The notes beneath the pieces are model-generated. The model ran no database searches. It worked only from the letters and a program-made list of their open reading frames with translations, and was not told the DNA's origin. A stretch of DNA of 46,336 nucleotides, taken from assembly GCA_035524095.1 (NCBI GenBank), contig DATKPK010000182.1:1-46336 (forward strand), in the 5' to 3' direction. A program made the translations under genes and the position numbers. Below are positions 1 to 6,850 of the stretch, one piece after another; the first letter of the stretch is position 1, and each line of letters begins with the position of its first letter. The stretch comes from DATJUF01 sp035524095. Its GTDB lineage: Bacteria; Desulfobacterota; Binatia; Binatales; Binataceae.

Positions 1-108
1 GGGTTTGGCACGGCGCACCATAGCAATCTCCACGGCAAAATCGCCGTTGGTAGTTTTAGCACCATTAGACCCGATGGCGTAGAGCAGCAAGCGTGGGGCG
101 GCGGTCAT
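1..108 (-). CDS. Partial hypothetical ORF running off the left edge
   Basis: An open frame starts with ATG at 108-106 and continues off the window (about 36 residues, beginning MTAAPRLLLYAIGSNG). Its start overlaps the stop of the DUF29 remnant in an ATGA arrangement, which is typical of translational coupling and is the main reason to list it. No Shine-Dalgarno sequence is obvious and I do not recognise the family. It may be the start of a real gene downstream of the DUF29 gene or chance open frame in decayed DNA. Confidence 0.25.
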   Translation of the reverse strand, partial: MTAAPRLLLYAIGSNGAKTTNGDFAVEIAMVRRAKP

Positions 109-337
109 TCAGGTAGGAAGTCAGGGTCTAGCAACTGGTCCAGAGTCCACGGGGATTGCAGCGGAATGTGATCTTACCTTCGGTTTCGACGGTCGCGTTG
201 CGAAGGGCGCGGGAATAGGGTTTTCCGCTCGCGAACGGTTCGTCTAGGACATTGCGCAGAGACGGCGATTGTTCTGTCAGATCTTCGATTTCCTCGCGCG
301 ACTGATTGATTGTCAGTTTCCAACTGGTGCTGCGACG
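105..337 (-). pseudogene. DUF29 family protein, C-terminal remnant
   Basis: The minus strand reads as the C-terminal part of a DUF29 protein: STSWKLTINQSREEIEDL, then SPSLRNVLDEP, then after a frame change QSPWTLDQLLDPDFLPE and a stop at 107-105. The ordered landmarks Ser-Trp-x-x-Thr, SPSLR and a terminal WTLDQLLDPDFLPE are what I recall of the DUF29 C-terminus. The frame is broken by one base near 173, where the GK-D-H reading changes frame, and the N-terminal half is missing. Homology stops abruptly near 337, exactly where transposase homology begins on the other strand. DUF29 proteins have no established function; they are often scattered in multicopy in soil bacteria and cyanobacteria. 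Called from memory of the family, not from a search. Confidence 0.6.
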
Positions 338-515
338 GCTGGCGCTGCCCGCGCCGATCGGGAAGGGGTCGCTCACCAGGTTGCAGCAGCGGTTGGCTAA
401 GACCGGCGGACGGCTCATCCGGCATGCGCGCAACTCCTGGTTGGTGCTGGCGGAGAGCCATCTGTCGCGGCGGCTGTTTGCCGGCATGCTGCGGAAGATC
501 GCGGCGCTGCCGTAG
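327..515 (+). pseudogene. IS1380-type transposase, C-terminal remnant
   Basis: The plus-strand frame ending at 515 encodes LRRLALPAPIGKGSLTRLQ followed by KTGGRLIRHARNSWLVLAES and a tail of HLSRRLFAGMLRKIAALP. This matches the conserved tail of IS1380-type DDE transposases (KTGGR-x-x-x-HAR, then LAES, then RRLF-x-x-ML). Only about 60 residues survive; no catalytic domain and no partner end are present. The 5' edge abuts the DUF29 remnant. This is the dead end of an insertion sequence. The terminal inverted repeat was not identified. Confidence 0.6.
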
Positions 516-792
516 CCGGCGGGATAAGGCGAGCGCAAAGCGGAGCAAATTTCAATGACGACACTGGGCGAAGGGAGAAGCGTGTGCAGGTCCATTCAAA
601 ACAAGATGCATTTCCAAGCGTGGCATGCCCACTAGATGCGAAAACTGGCACCTCCGGTAGCACCCTTGGACGAAAAATCGGCGAATCCTTGCCGAGGGCG
701 GCCGTTTGTTCTACAAGCCTAGCTGAAATCGGAGAGTAAAAAGGAAATCCCTGTTATAGAATTGTGCTGGTATATTTGGGGATTGGAATCGG
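516..792. other. Non-coding stretch after IS remnant
   Basis: Nothing convincing is seen between the transposase remnant and the methyltransferase pseudogene. Open frames on both strands here lack family-like sequence. The outer end of the IS1380 remnant should lie within the first few tens of bases, but I could not pair it with another terminus. Confidence 0.4.
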
Positions 793-1450
793 ATGGGCAT
801 CGACACTCACACGCTAAAGTTCTTGAATTTCGCGTCCAAGAGAAAGCCGCTGGGACGGGTCGCCACAATAGGCGCGCCGGCCTGCACGTACCCGCCACCA
901 AGCTAAAAGATATCATGGGGTTTAAGCACGACCGTGACTATGGGAGTTACTGCGAGACGTTTTTACAGGAGCAGTTTGGAGCGACAGCAGTCGATTCATT
1001 TGATACCTCAAATTACGAAGGGGCCTCTCATATCGCAGACATGAATCGCCCCATATTGATTGACTCGACCTATGATACAATTCTTGACGGTGGCTGCCTC
1101 GAGCACATCTACAATGTGCCATAAGCGCTAGCGAACATGTCGAAGCTATGCGCGCTTGATGGCCAGATCATTCACGTCCTGCCGGCAAACAATCTGTGTG
1201 GACATGGTTTCTGGCAGTTTTCCCCAGAACTATTTTTTCTCTCTACTCCGAGCGCAATGGTTATGAGGAAACCCAGGTATTTTTAGCAGATGTAACAGAC
1301 GAAAAGGAATGGTACGAGGTTCGCAGACCAGTTGGGGGACAAAGAGTCGAAATTGTCTCTTCCGCTTCGGTTTTTATATTAGTCAGGACAAAACGAAAGA
1401 GGCCATTTTCGCATGAAAACGTTATGCAATCTGTCTACGAATATATCTAG
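793..1450 (+). pseudogene. SAM-dependent methyltransferase-like protein, broken by two frameshifts and a nonsense codon
   Basis: Three pieces in different frames join into one protein of about 215 residues. Piece 1 starts at ATG 793 (MGIDTHTLKFLNFASK) and runs to about 870. Piece 2 continues GLHVPATKLKDIMG to LEHIYNVP, meets TAA at 1122-1124, and reads on in the same frame as ALANMSKLCALDGQIIHVLP and NNLCGHGFWQFSPELFF. Piece 3, entered at the T-run near 1230, reads SLYSERNGYEETQVFLADV to the stop at 1450. The order DTILDGGCLEHIYN, PANN-CGHGFWQFSPELFF and SLYSERNGY is typical of a group of class I-like methyltransferases often found in surface-polysaccharide loci. The nonsense codon looks like CAA to TAA (VPQAL expected). 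Three independent lesions make it a genuine pseudogene rather than one sequencing slip. Confidence 0.75.
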
Positions 1451-2100
1451 GCTGGCAACACGCTTGAATCCAACACTACAGCGTCTTCTACGCAACGATT
1501 AGCTCGGCGCGCAAAAAGCACTTTCCTGTTTTCCCTCGCCCGTTTTGCGGAACGAAGGTGGCAACAACTATTTAGACCGACTAAATCGCTGTCCGTCGCA
1601 AATCCAAATTTGACGAAGCGAGTTATTGAAGCATTTATTTAGAAACGAATGGTGCGGATCGTGCCATGGGGGCGGGCGCGCAAGCCGGGAGCGATTCGCA
1701 ACTTGGTTTTTCGTAACTAGGTTTCGCCGTTCATCTATGATGAGCGCGGGACAGAGAGAATCGGCTACAAAAACTATGAAAGCTGCGAGAGCGGCTATGA
1801 AGTTTTTCGTGCCCATCCTTCTTGTCCGGTGGTTCCTCTACACTTTACTATCTTTGGTCTTCAGCTCACGCGATTACGGTGTGCAGATGGGAGCAGGCCC
1901 GTTATCGAGTTCGCTCGTGACGCTGCCAACTAAATAAATTGACCCGGCGACGGTGGTTGTCTAGCGCTCGTCGAACGAAACGAATGCCCTTGCGAAAAAT
2001 CGTAGTCGGCGCGCGACGTTAACGCGGGGGCGGGGACTTGTGTTAATGGTGCCGGCCGTGGTGGACGGCGATGAGGAACGTCATTAAGTGAGGTTGTAAG
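1451..2100. other. 650-bp stretch without a supported gene
   Basis: No recognisable protein, RNA or repeat is seen. Weak open frames occur on both strands at 1568-1937. The last bases hold the Shine-Dalgarno (GTGAGG, about 8 nt before 2101) of the CoA transferase gene. Together with the pseudogenes upstream, it looks like degraded accessory DNA. Confidence 0.5.
1568..1816 (-). CDS. Possible small secreted protein (doubtful)
   Basis: An 82-residue frame starts with a stretch that resembles a signal peptide: MGTKN, then the hydrophobic FIAALAAFIVFVADS, then a CPA possible cleavage area. A purine-rich AAGAAGG directly precedes the ATG, closer than a normal ribosome-binding site. The remainder is basic and shows no family I recognise. 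It overlaps a plus-strand frame of similar quality (1626-1937). It may be a decayed gene start or chance. Confidence 0.2.
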   Translation of the reverse strand: MGTKNFIAALAAFIVFVADSLCPALIIDERRNLVTKNQVANRSRLARPPPWHDPHHSFLNKCFNNSLRQIWICDGQRFSRSK

Positions 2101-3339
2101 ATGCCGGCGTATCAGAAGATTTTTGAAGGTATTCGGATTGTAGACCTGACCCAATATCTGGCCGGACCGGTAGCAACGCGCCTCTTCGCAGACCTCGGCG
2201 CTGAAGTAATCAAAGTCGAGTTGCCGCCGCACGGCGAGGGCAGCCGGCGGTTGCGGATGAGTCCGAGCGATGGGCGGCGTGGGAACCCTGGCGCCTATTT
2301 CGCGATGCATAACCGGGGCAAGCACTGCGTCTGTATTGATTACAAGCGGCCGGAAGGTGCCGCGATCGTCCGCGACCTCGCGCGCAAGGCCGACGTATTT
2401 TTCGAGAATCTTACGCCCGGCGTGCTGAAGCGCTACGGCCTCGGCTATGACGATATCGCAGCGGTGAATCCGCAAATCGTGATGTGCTCAGTTTCCACTT
2501 ATGGCCAGACCAGCCCGCATGCGGAACGGATTGGCAATGATCTAGTTGCGCTGGCAGCGGCTGGACTACTGCATATGCTGGGCGAGCCGGACGGTCATCC
2601 GGTCTACCCGGCGTCGGCGATCGCAGACCACATGACGGCAGTAAATGCTTTTGGCGCAATTTCCGCCGCTTTGTTTCATCGCGAGCGTACCGGCGAAGGC
2701 CAATATATCGATGTGGCGCTGATCGATTGCGTTTTCAATTCGCATGACTGGCAATTGGCGGCCTTCAGTGCGACGAACGGCGAAGTCGATCCGCAGCGCG
2801 GTGGGACTCAACGGACGGGCGCGTTCCCGTACGGCGTGTTTCGTGGCAAGGAAGGCTATATCGGTATCGGCATCTTCACCGATCCGCAATGGGAGGCGAT
2901 GCTCAAGCGGATGGGGCGCGAAGACCTGATCGCGCTGGAAGATTTTCACAGCGCGACCGGACGGGTGCAGAATCAGGAAGCGCTGAAGCAGATTATCGAG
3001 GAATGGTTTGCGACGCTGCCAGATGACGACACGATTGAGCGGATTCTGGCTGATGAATTGCGCTTGCCCGCGGCGCGTCTCAGATCGGTGGGGCAGTTTG
3101 CGCAGGATCCCATTCTGAGCGAGCGGATGGTGGCAAAGCAGACGACGCGCGATGGCAACGAATTAATGCTGCTCAAGTCGCCACATAAGTTTGCCAAGAC
3201 ACCACCGGAAATTCCGGGGCCGGCGGCAGCGCTGGGCGAGCATACGAGTGAAACGCTGCGTGATTTATGTGGTTATTCGGCGGAGCGCTTGAAAGAGTTG
3301 AGCGAGCAGGGGCTGATCGTCGAGACTCATCCGGGGTAA
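2101..3339 (+). CDS. CaiB/BaiF (family III) CoA transferase
   Basis: This 412-residue protein has the family III CoA-transferase layout. The N-terminal signature GIRIVDLTQYLAGPVATRL and DLGAEVIKVE lies at residues 9-40, FENLTPGVLKRYGLGY at 101-116, and the region around ASAIADHMTAVNAFGA holds Asp176, the likely acyl-anhydride-forming aspartate of formyl-CoA transferase relatives. Length is normal for the family (about 400). These enzymes move CoA between carboxylates in the cytoplasm; the substrate cannot be read from sequence. The start has GTGAGG about 8 nt upstream. It stands alone on the plus strand, and its 3' end overlaps the convergent aguA by 13 bp. In context it could activate a carboxylic acid for catabolism, but no partner is adjacent. 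Confidence 0.9.
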   Translation: MPAYQKIFEGIRIVDLTQYLAGPVATRLFADLGAEVIKVELPPHGEGSRRLRMSPSDGRRGNPGAYFAMHNRGKHCVCIDYKRPEGAAIVRDLARKADVFFENLTPGVLKRYGLGYDDIAAVNPQIVMCSVSTYGQTSPHAERIGNDLVALAAAGLLHMLGEPDGHPVYPASAIADHMTAVNAFGAISAALFHRERTGEGQYIDVALIDCVFNSHDWQLAAFSATNGEVDPQRGGTQRTGAFPYGVFRGKEGYIGIGIFTDPQWEAMLKRMGREDLIALEDFHSATGRVQNQEALKQIIEEWFATLPDDDTIERILADELRLPAARLRSVGQFAQDPILSERMVAKQTTRDGNELMLLKSPHKFAKTPPEIPGPAAALGEHTSETLRDLCGYSAERLKELSEQGLIVETHPG

Positions 3340-4421
3340 GGCAGCGGATGTTGCTGGGTGAGACAATGGATTGCGCCAAGACCCCAAACCAGATCAGCGG
3401 AGGGCACGCCGATGATTTGGCGGCCTGGGAAGAGCCGCGTGAGAGTCGCGACGGCCTCGGTGTCGGCCTCGCAACCGAAGATCGGGACAACGATGCCGCC
3501 ATTGGCGATATAGAAGTTCGCATACGAGGCGGGCAGGCGGGTGCCGTCGAAGTATTGAGCGGGTGGCATCGGCAGGGTTTCGATTTGGAAGAGGCGCTCG
3601 CCGGGATCGCGCATCATGCGCAGACGTTCGAGATTGTCCTGCAGGACTTTGTAGTTGGCGTCCGACGGATCTTCCTCGACGACCGTGACGATTGTCCGAG
3701 GCGTGACGAAGCGCGCGAGGTCGTCGACATGACCGTCAGTGTCGTCACCGGCGATGCCGTCGCCGAGCCATAGCACCTGACTGACGCCGAGATAGGCACG
3801 CAGATATTCCTCTATCTCAGCGCGACTCAGATGAGGATTGCGATTCGGGTTGAGCAGGCAGGACTCGGTGGTAAGCAGGGAACCGGCGCCGTTAACGTCA
3901 ATCGAGCCGCCTTCGAGGACGATGCCGGGTTCAATTACGTCGAAGCCGTAGAGTGCACCAAGCCGATGTGGAACGACGTCGTCGAGGTCGAACCCGCCGT
4001 ATTTTTCACCCCATGAATTGAAGCGCCAGTCGAGGGCGATTTGAGCAGGTCCCGAGCCGGGGGCGTTAAGGATACGATTAACGAAAATCGGCCCATGGTC
4101 GCGAATCCAGGAATCGTTAGTGGGTACTTCGGCATATTCGATCGCGTGTTCAGTTTCGCCTTTACCGATCATTGAGGCGACGGCCTCAGTGATCAGCTCA
4201 CGAACTTCAGCCGACTCGGCGCGGTCGCGCAGGAGGATGCGTACCGGCTCGCAAGTGCCTATCGCGGCGGCGATTTGCGCGAAGGCCATCGGAATCGGCT
4301 CGAATTTACCCGGCCACGTATCGAGGTTGTGCGGCCAAACAATATAGGTGGCCTCGTGCGGCTCCCATTCGGCAGGCATCCGATAGCCAGCGAGCTGGCG
4401 GTTGGCGTCAGAGATTGGCAC
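3327..4421 (-). CDS. aguA: Agmatine deiminase
   Basis: A 364-residue member of the peptidyl-arginine/agmatine deiminase fold that hydrolyses agmatine to N-carbamoylputrescine and ammonia. Diagnostic segments are MPAEWEPHEATYIVWPHN at 15-32, WIRDHGPIFV at 105-114 (Asp108), FNSWGEKYGGFDLDD at 134-148, TDGHVDDLARFV at 228-239 (His231) and IHCLTQQHP near the end with the catalytic Cys353. The usual GGGxIHC is GLGAIHC here. The listed start is GTG at 4421, 15 nt after the aguB stop; Met15 is an alternative start that keeps all conserved parts. It is the second gene of a minus-strand pair with aguB, which takes the product on to putrescine. No arginine decarboxylase is in the window. Confidence 0.93.
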   Translation of the reverse strand: MPISDANRQLAGYRMPAEWEPHEATYIVWPHNLDTWPGKFEPIPMAFAQIAAAIGTCEPVRILLRDRAESAEVRELITEAVASMIGKGETEHAIEYAEVPTNDSWIRDHGPIFVNRILNAPGSGPAQIALDWRFNSWGEKYGGFDLDDVVPHRLGALYGFDVIEPGIVLEGGSIDVNGAGSLLTTESCLLNPNRNPHLSRAEIEEYLRAYLGVSQVLWLGDGIAGDDTDGHVDDLARFVTPRTIVTVVEEDPSDANYKVLQDNLERLRMMRDPGERLFQIETLPMPPAQYFDGTRLPASYANFYIANGGIVVPIFGCEADTEAVATLTRLFPGRQIIGVPSADLVWGLGAIHCLTQQHPLPYPG

Positions 4422-4436
4422 GTGAGAGCTAAACGG

Positions 4437-5306
4437 TTAGTTACGAAAGCGTCGCGTCAAATCGCTGTAAGCGTCTATACGGCGGTCGCGGAGAAAGGGC
4501 CAGTTACGGCGCGTCTCTTCGATCAGGTTGAGGTCGCATTCGACGATCAGCGTTTCTTCTCGCGACGAGTTGGCGCGCGCGAGCACTTCGCCGAAGGGAT
4601 CGGCGACGAACGAGTTACCCCAGAATTCGATTCCACCTTCAGCGCCGACGCGGTTTACCGCGACGACAAAGACCCCGTTAGTTATCGCGTGGGCGCGTTG
4701 CACGGTTTCCCATCCGCTTTGCAGCCGCTTGCGCATGGCAGGGTCCATATCGGCGGTCCATCCTATGGCGGTTGGATAGAAGAGGATTTGCGCGCCGCTC
4801 AGCGCGGTGAGGCGTGCCGCTTCCGGGAACCATTGATCCCAGCAAATCAACACACCGAGCGAACCGCGACTGGTAGGATGGGCGATGAAGTCGAGATCGC
4901 CCGGCGTGAAATAGAACTTTTCGTAATAGCCGGGGTCGTCGGGGATATGCATCTTGCGGTATAGCCCGGCGACCTTGCCGCTCTCGTCGATGACGACGGC
5001 TGAATTGTGATAGACGCCGGGTGCGCGCCGCTCAAAAATAGGCGCGATCACGACGATTTTACGTGCAGCCGCGACTCGGCGAAGGCGTTCGGTTGTGGCT
5101 CCCGGCACAGGCTCAGCCAGATCGAAAGCCGCATTCTCTTCAGTCTGGCAGAAGTAGCGTGAGCGATAGAGTTCTTGAAGGCAGACGACGGTGGCGCCAC
5201 GTGCGGCGGCTTCCTCGATGCGGGCCTCGGCCTTTTCGAGATTAACGGCCGGCGCTTCGCCGCAAGTCATCTGAATAAGGCCGACGATGGTTTTGCCTGC
5301 GTCCAT
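4437..5306 (-). CDS. aguB: N-carbamoylputrescine amidase
   Basis: A 289-residue nitrilase-superfamily hydrolase. The Glu-Lys-Cys triad is visible: Glu45 in VCLQELYRSRYFCQTE, Lys118 in YRKMHIPDDPGYYEKFYF, and Cys155 in LGVLICWDQWFPEAAR. The LQELYRSRYFCQ and HIPDDPGYYEKFYFTPGD segments are characteristic of AguB rather than other nitrilases. It splits N-carbamoylputrescine into putrescine, CO2 and ammonia. It lies 15 nt upstream of aguA on the same strand, so the two steps of the agmatine route are co-transcribed with the second enzyme first. Length is normal (about 290). Polyamine biosynthesis is the expected role. Confidence 0.95.
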   Translation of the reverse strand: MDAGKTIVGLIQMTCGEAPAVNLEKAEARIEEAAARGATVVCLQELYRSRYFCQTEENAAFDLAEPVPGATTERLRRVAAARKIVVIAPIFERRAPGVYHNSAVVIDESGKVAGLYRKMHIPDDPGYYEKFYFTPGDLDFIAHPTSRGSLGVLICWDQWFPEAARLTALSGAQILFYPTAIGWTADMDPAMRKRLQSGWETVQRAHAITNGVFVVAVNRVGAEGGIEFWGNSFVADPFGEVLARANSSREETLIVECDLNLIEETRRNWPFLRDRRIDAYSDLTRRFRN

Positions 5307-5391
5307 TGTGATCCGAGATTACAGTCCAGGCTCGCCGAGGCCACGTGGCAACAATATCATAACGAATCAGCAGCTCACCGGATCAACTTAA

Positions 5392-6474
5392 TCATCGCAC
5401 CAGCGGCATCACCAGTTCGGAAAAATCGCGGAAGACCTTGCGCTGATATTCGGCAGGCGGTAGCAGACTGATACCGTCGATGCCGCCCCGTTCCATCACG
5501 CGAAGTTGTTCTGCGATCTCCTCCGGCGTGCCGACGAGACAGGTGCCCTTAATCGCCTCAGGCGTTACAAACTTGCGCTCGCCCGGTTGTAGGAAGGTGC
5601 AATGTCCATCATGAATTTGCCGGAAGCGCGCGTCAGGCGGCAAGGACATATCGTTAACGCGATCGAGATATTGGGCCCAGATATTGGCGAACGCGGGCGG
5701 AATGTAATCGTCCTTTTTGCCCAACTGGGACCAGATTTCGTAGGCGAAATGAAGGATGGCGGTGACCCATGAGCCGGTCTCCTCGATTACGCGCTCGTCG
5801 GTGAGTTTTTCGCCCGGTCGCAGCACGCACCCGCTGAGGAGAACGGTACTGAGGAAGGGATTTGGCAGGGTGCGGCCAGCTTTGCGCGCGCCTTCCTTGA
5901 TAAGGGCCATTTTTGCGCGAGTTTCCTCGGGCGAGCCACCAGCAGTAACCCAGCCGTCGCCGAACGCACCGGTCGCTTCACATGCTTTAGGGCCGTTGGC
6001 GGCGACGTAGATTGGAATCGGGTGTTCGAGGTCGATGAAGTGGCGATCCTGATGGAGGAACTGAATCTCGCGGGTGCGGCCGTGATAGGTGTACTCGACA
6101 GCCTCGCCGCCGAGCAGGGCGCGAGTGACGCGCAGATATTCGCGGAATTCCTTGATAGGCATCGGCTCCTGGCCCATCACGCGCATCGCGGTGTGGCCGG
6201 TGCCGATCCCGAGAAAGATGCGTCCGGGCGCAATGCGGTTGATAGTCGCAATCGAATGAGCGGTGACAGGCGCGATACGTGTACCTGGAATCGAAACGCC
6301 AGTGCCAATCTTGATACGCTTGGTAGCTTGCGCCGCCAGCGCCATCACAGCATAGCAGTCGGACCAGATCATCTGCGAATCGGGAATCCAGGCACGCTCG
6401 TAGCCTAATTCCTCGGCATAGCGAACCAGGTCCCATTTATCGATATGCGTATCAACACAGATGCCGAATTCCAT
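5392..6474 (-). CDS. LLM class flavin/F420-dependent oxidoreductase
   Basis: A 360-residue luciferase-like (bacterial luciferase/5,10-methylene-tetrahydromethanopterin reductase type) TIM-barrel protein. Visible signatures are GICVDTHIDKWDLVRYAEEL at the N-terminus, RIKIGTGVSIPGTRIAPVTA, then RIFLGIGTGHTAMRVMG around 89-106, and the late GTPEEIAEQLRVMERGGIDG typical of the family C-terminus. Such enzymes use F420 or FMN in the cytoplasm; cofactor and substrate cannot be assigned. The start is supported by GAGGAG 6 nt before the ATG. It lies 85 nt upstream of aguB on the same strand, but a functional link to agmatine use is not implied. A second, unrelated-looking LLM protein is at 31696-32907. 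Confidence 0.9.
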   Translation of the reverse strand: MEFGICVDTHIDKWDLVRYAEELGYERAWIPDSQMIWSDCYAVMALAAQATKRIKIGTGVSIPGTRIAPVTAHSIATINRIAPGRIFLGIGTGHTAMRVMGQEPMPIKEFREYLRVTRALLGGEAVEYTYHGRTREIQFLHQDRHFIDLEHPIPIYVAANGPKACEATGAFGDGWVTAGGSPEETRAKMALIKEGARKAGRTLPNPFLSTVLLSGCVLRPGEKLTDERVIEETGSWVTAILHFAYEIWSQLGKKDDYIPPAFANIWAQYLDRVNDMSLPPDARFRQIHDGHCTFLQPGERKFVTPEAIKGTCLVGTPEEIAEQLRVMERGGIDGISLLPPAEYQRKVFRDFSELVMPLVR

Positions 6475-6602
6475 TTCTGCTCCTCAGATCTTGCTCAGAC
6501 AAAAATGCTCCATTAGAGCCATCAAGCTTCCACAAGTATAGTATGAGGATCAATCGTCATGCTGTAGTCGCAGTCTTGGTCATCAATGAATCGGGGGCGG
6601 GG

Positions 6603-6631
6603 TTGCAAGGCGGCGTCTGTGCTAATCTAAT
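6603..6631 (+). promoter_or_regulatory. Sigma70-type promoter for the SRP RNA
   Basis: TTGCAA at 6603-6608 and TCTAAT at 6626-6631 are separated by exactly 17 nt. Transcription would begin about 7-10 nt later, which falls on the inferred 5' end of the SRP RNA at 6641. The match of spacing and RNA end makes this a good call without experimental data. Confidence 0.6.
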
Positions 6632-6640
6632 AGGACGGCT

Positions 6641-6768
6641 GCGCCCGCCGCTGATAGCCGGGTCCTGCGCAAGGGCAGGCCGCGAACCCCGCCAGGTCCG
6701 GAAGGAAGCAACGGTACCGGCTGTCGCTCCTGTGCCGCAGGGGTGCCTGGCTATCATCGACGGGCGTT
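6641..6768 (+). ncRNA. ffs: Bacterial signal recognition particle RNA (4.5S type)
   Basis: The conserved apical domain is present at about 6690-6725: the CCAGGTCCGGAAGGAAGCA stretch, which forms the GGAA tetraloop and the asymmetric internal loop bound by Ffh, with the flanking strands needed to close the hairpin. The outer arms pair: GCGCCCG at 6641-6647 with CGGGCGT at 6761-6767, and CTGATAGCC with GGCTATCAT inside that. The RNA is about 125 nt, so it is the short Alu-less type. It works with Ffh in co-translational membrane targeting. Location directly upstream of dnaX-ebfC-recR is a known arrangement in bacteria (for example scr-dnaX in Bacillus). A short T-rich stretch follows the 3' end. 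Confidence 0.95.
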
Positions 6769-6850
6769 CTTTATAAAGTGATTCTTGATACGGGGATTGA
6801 CGCGGTTGATGACGAACGATTTTGCGGCATTAGCTCAACGCGGGTAGCGC

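Noticed and set aside
4275..4964. Plus-strand ORF of 229 codons over aguA/aguB
   Set aside because: Antisense to two confidently identified enzymes with intact catalytic residues.
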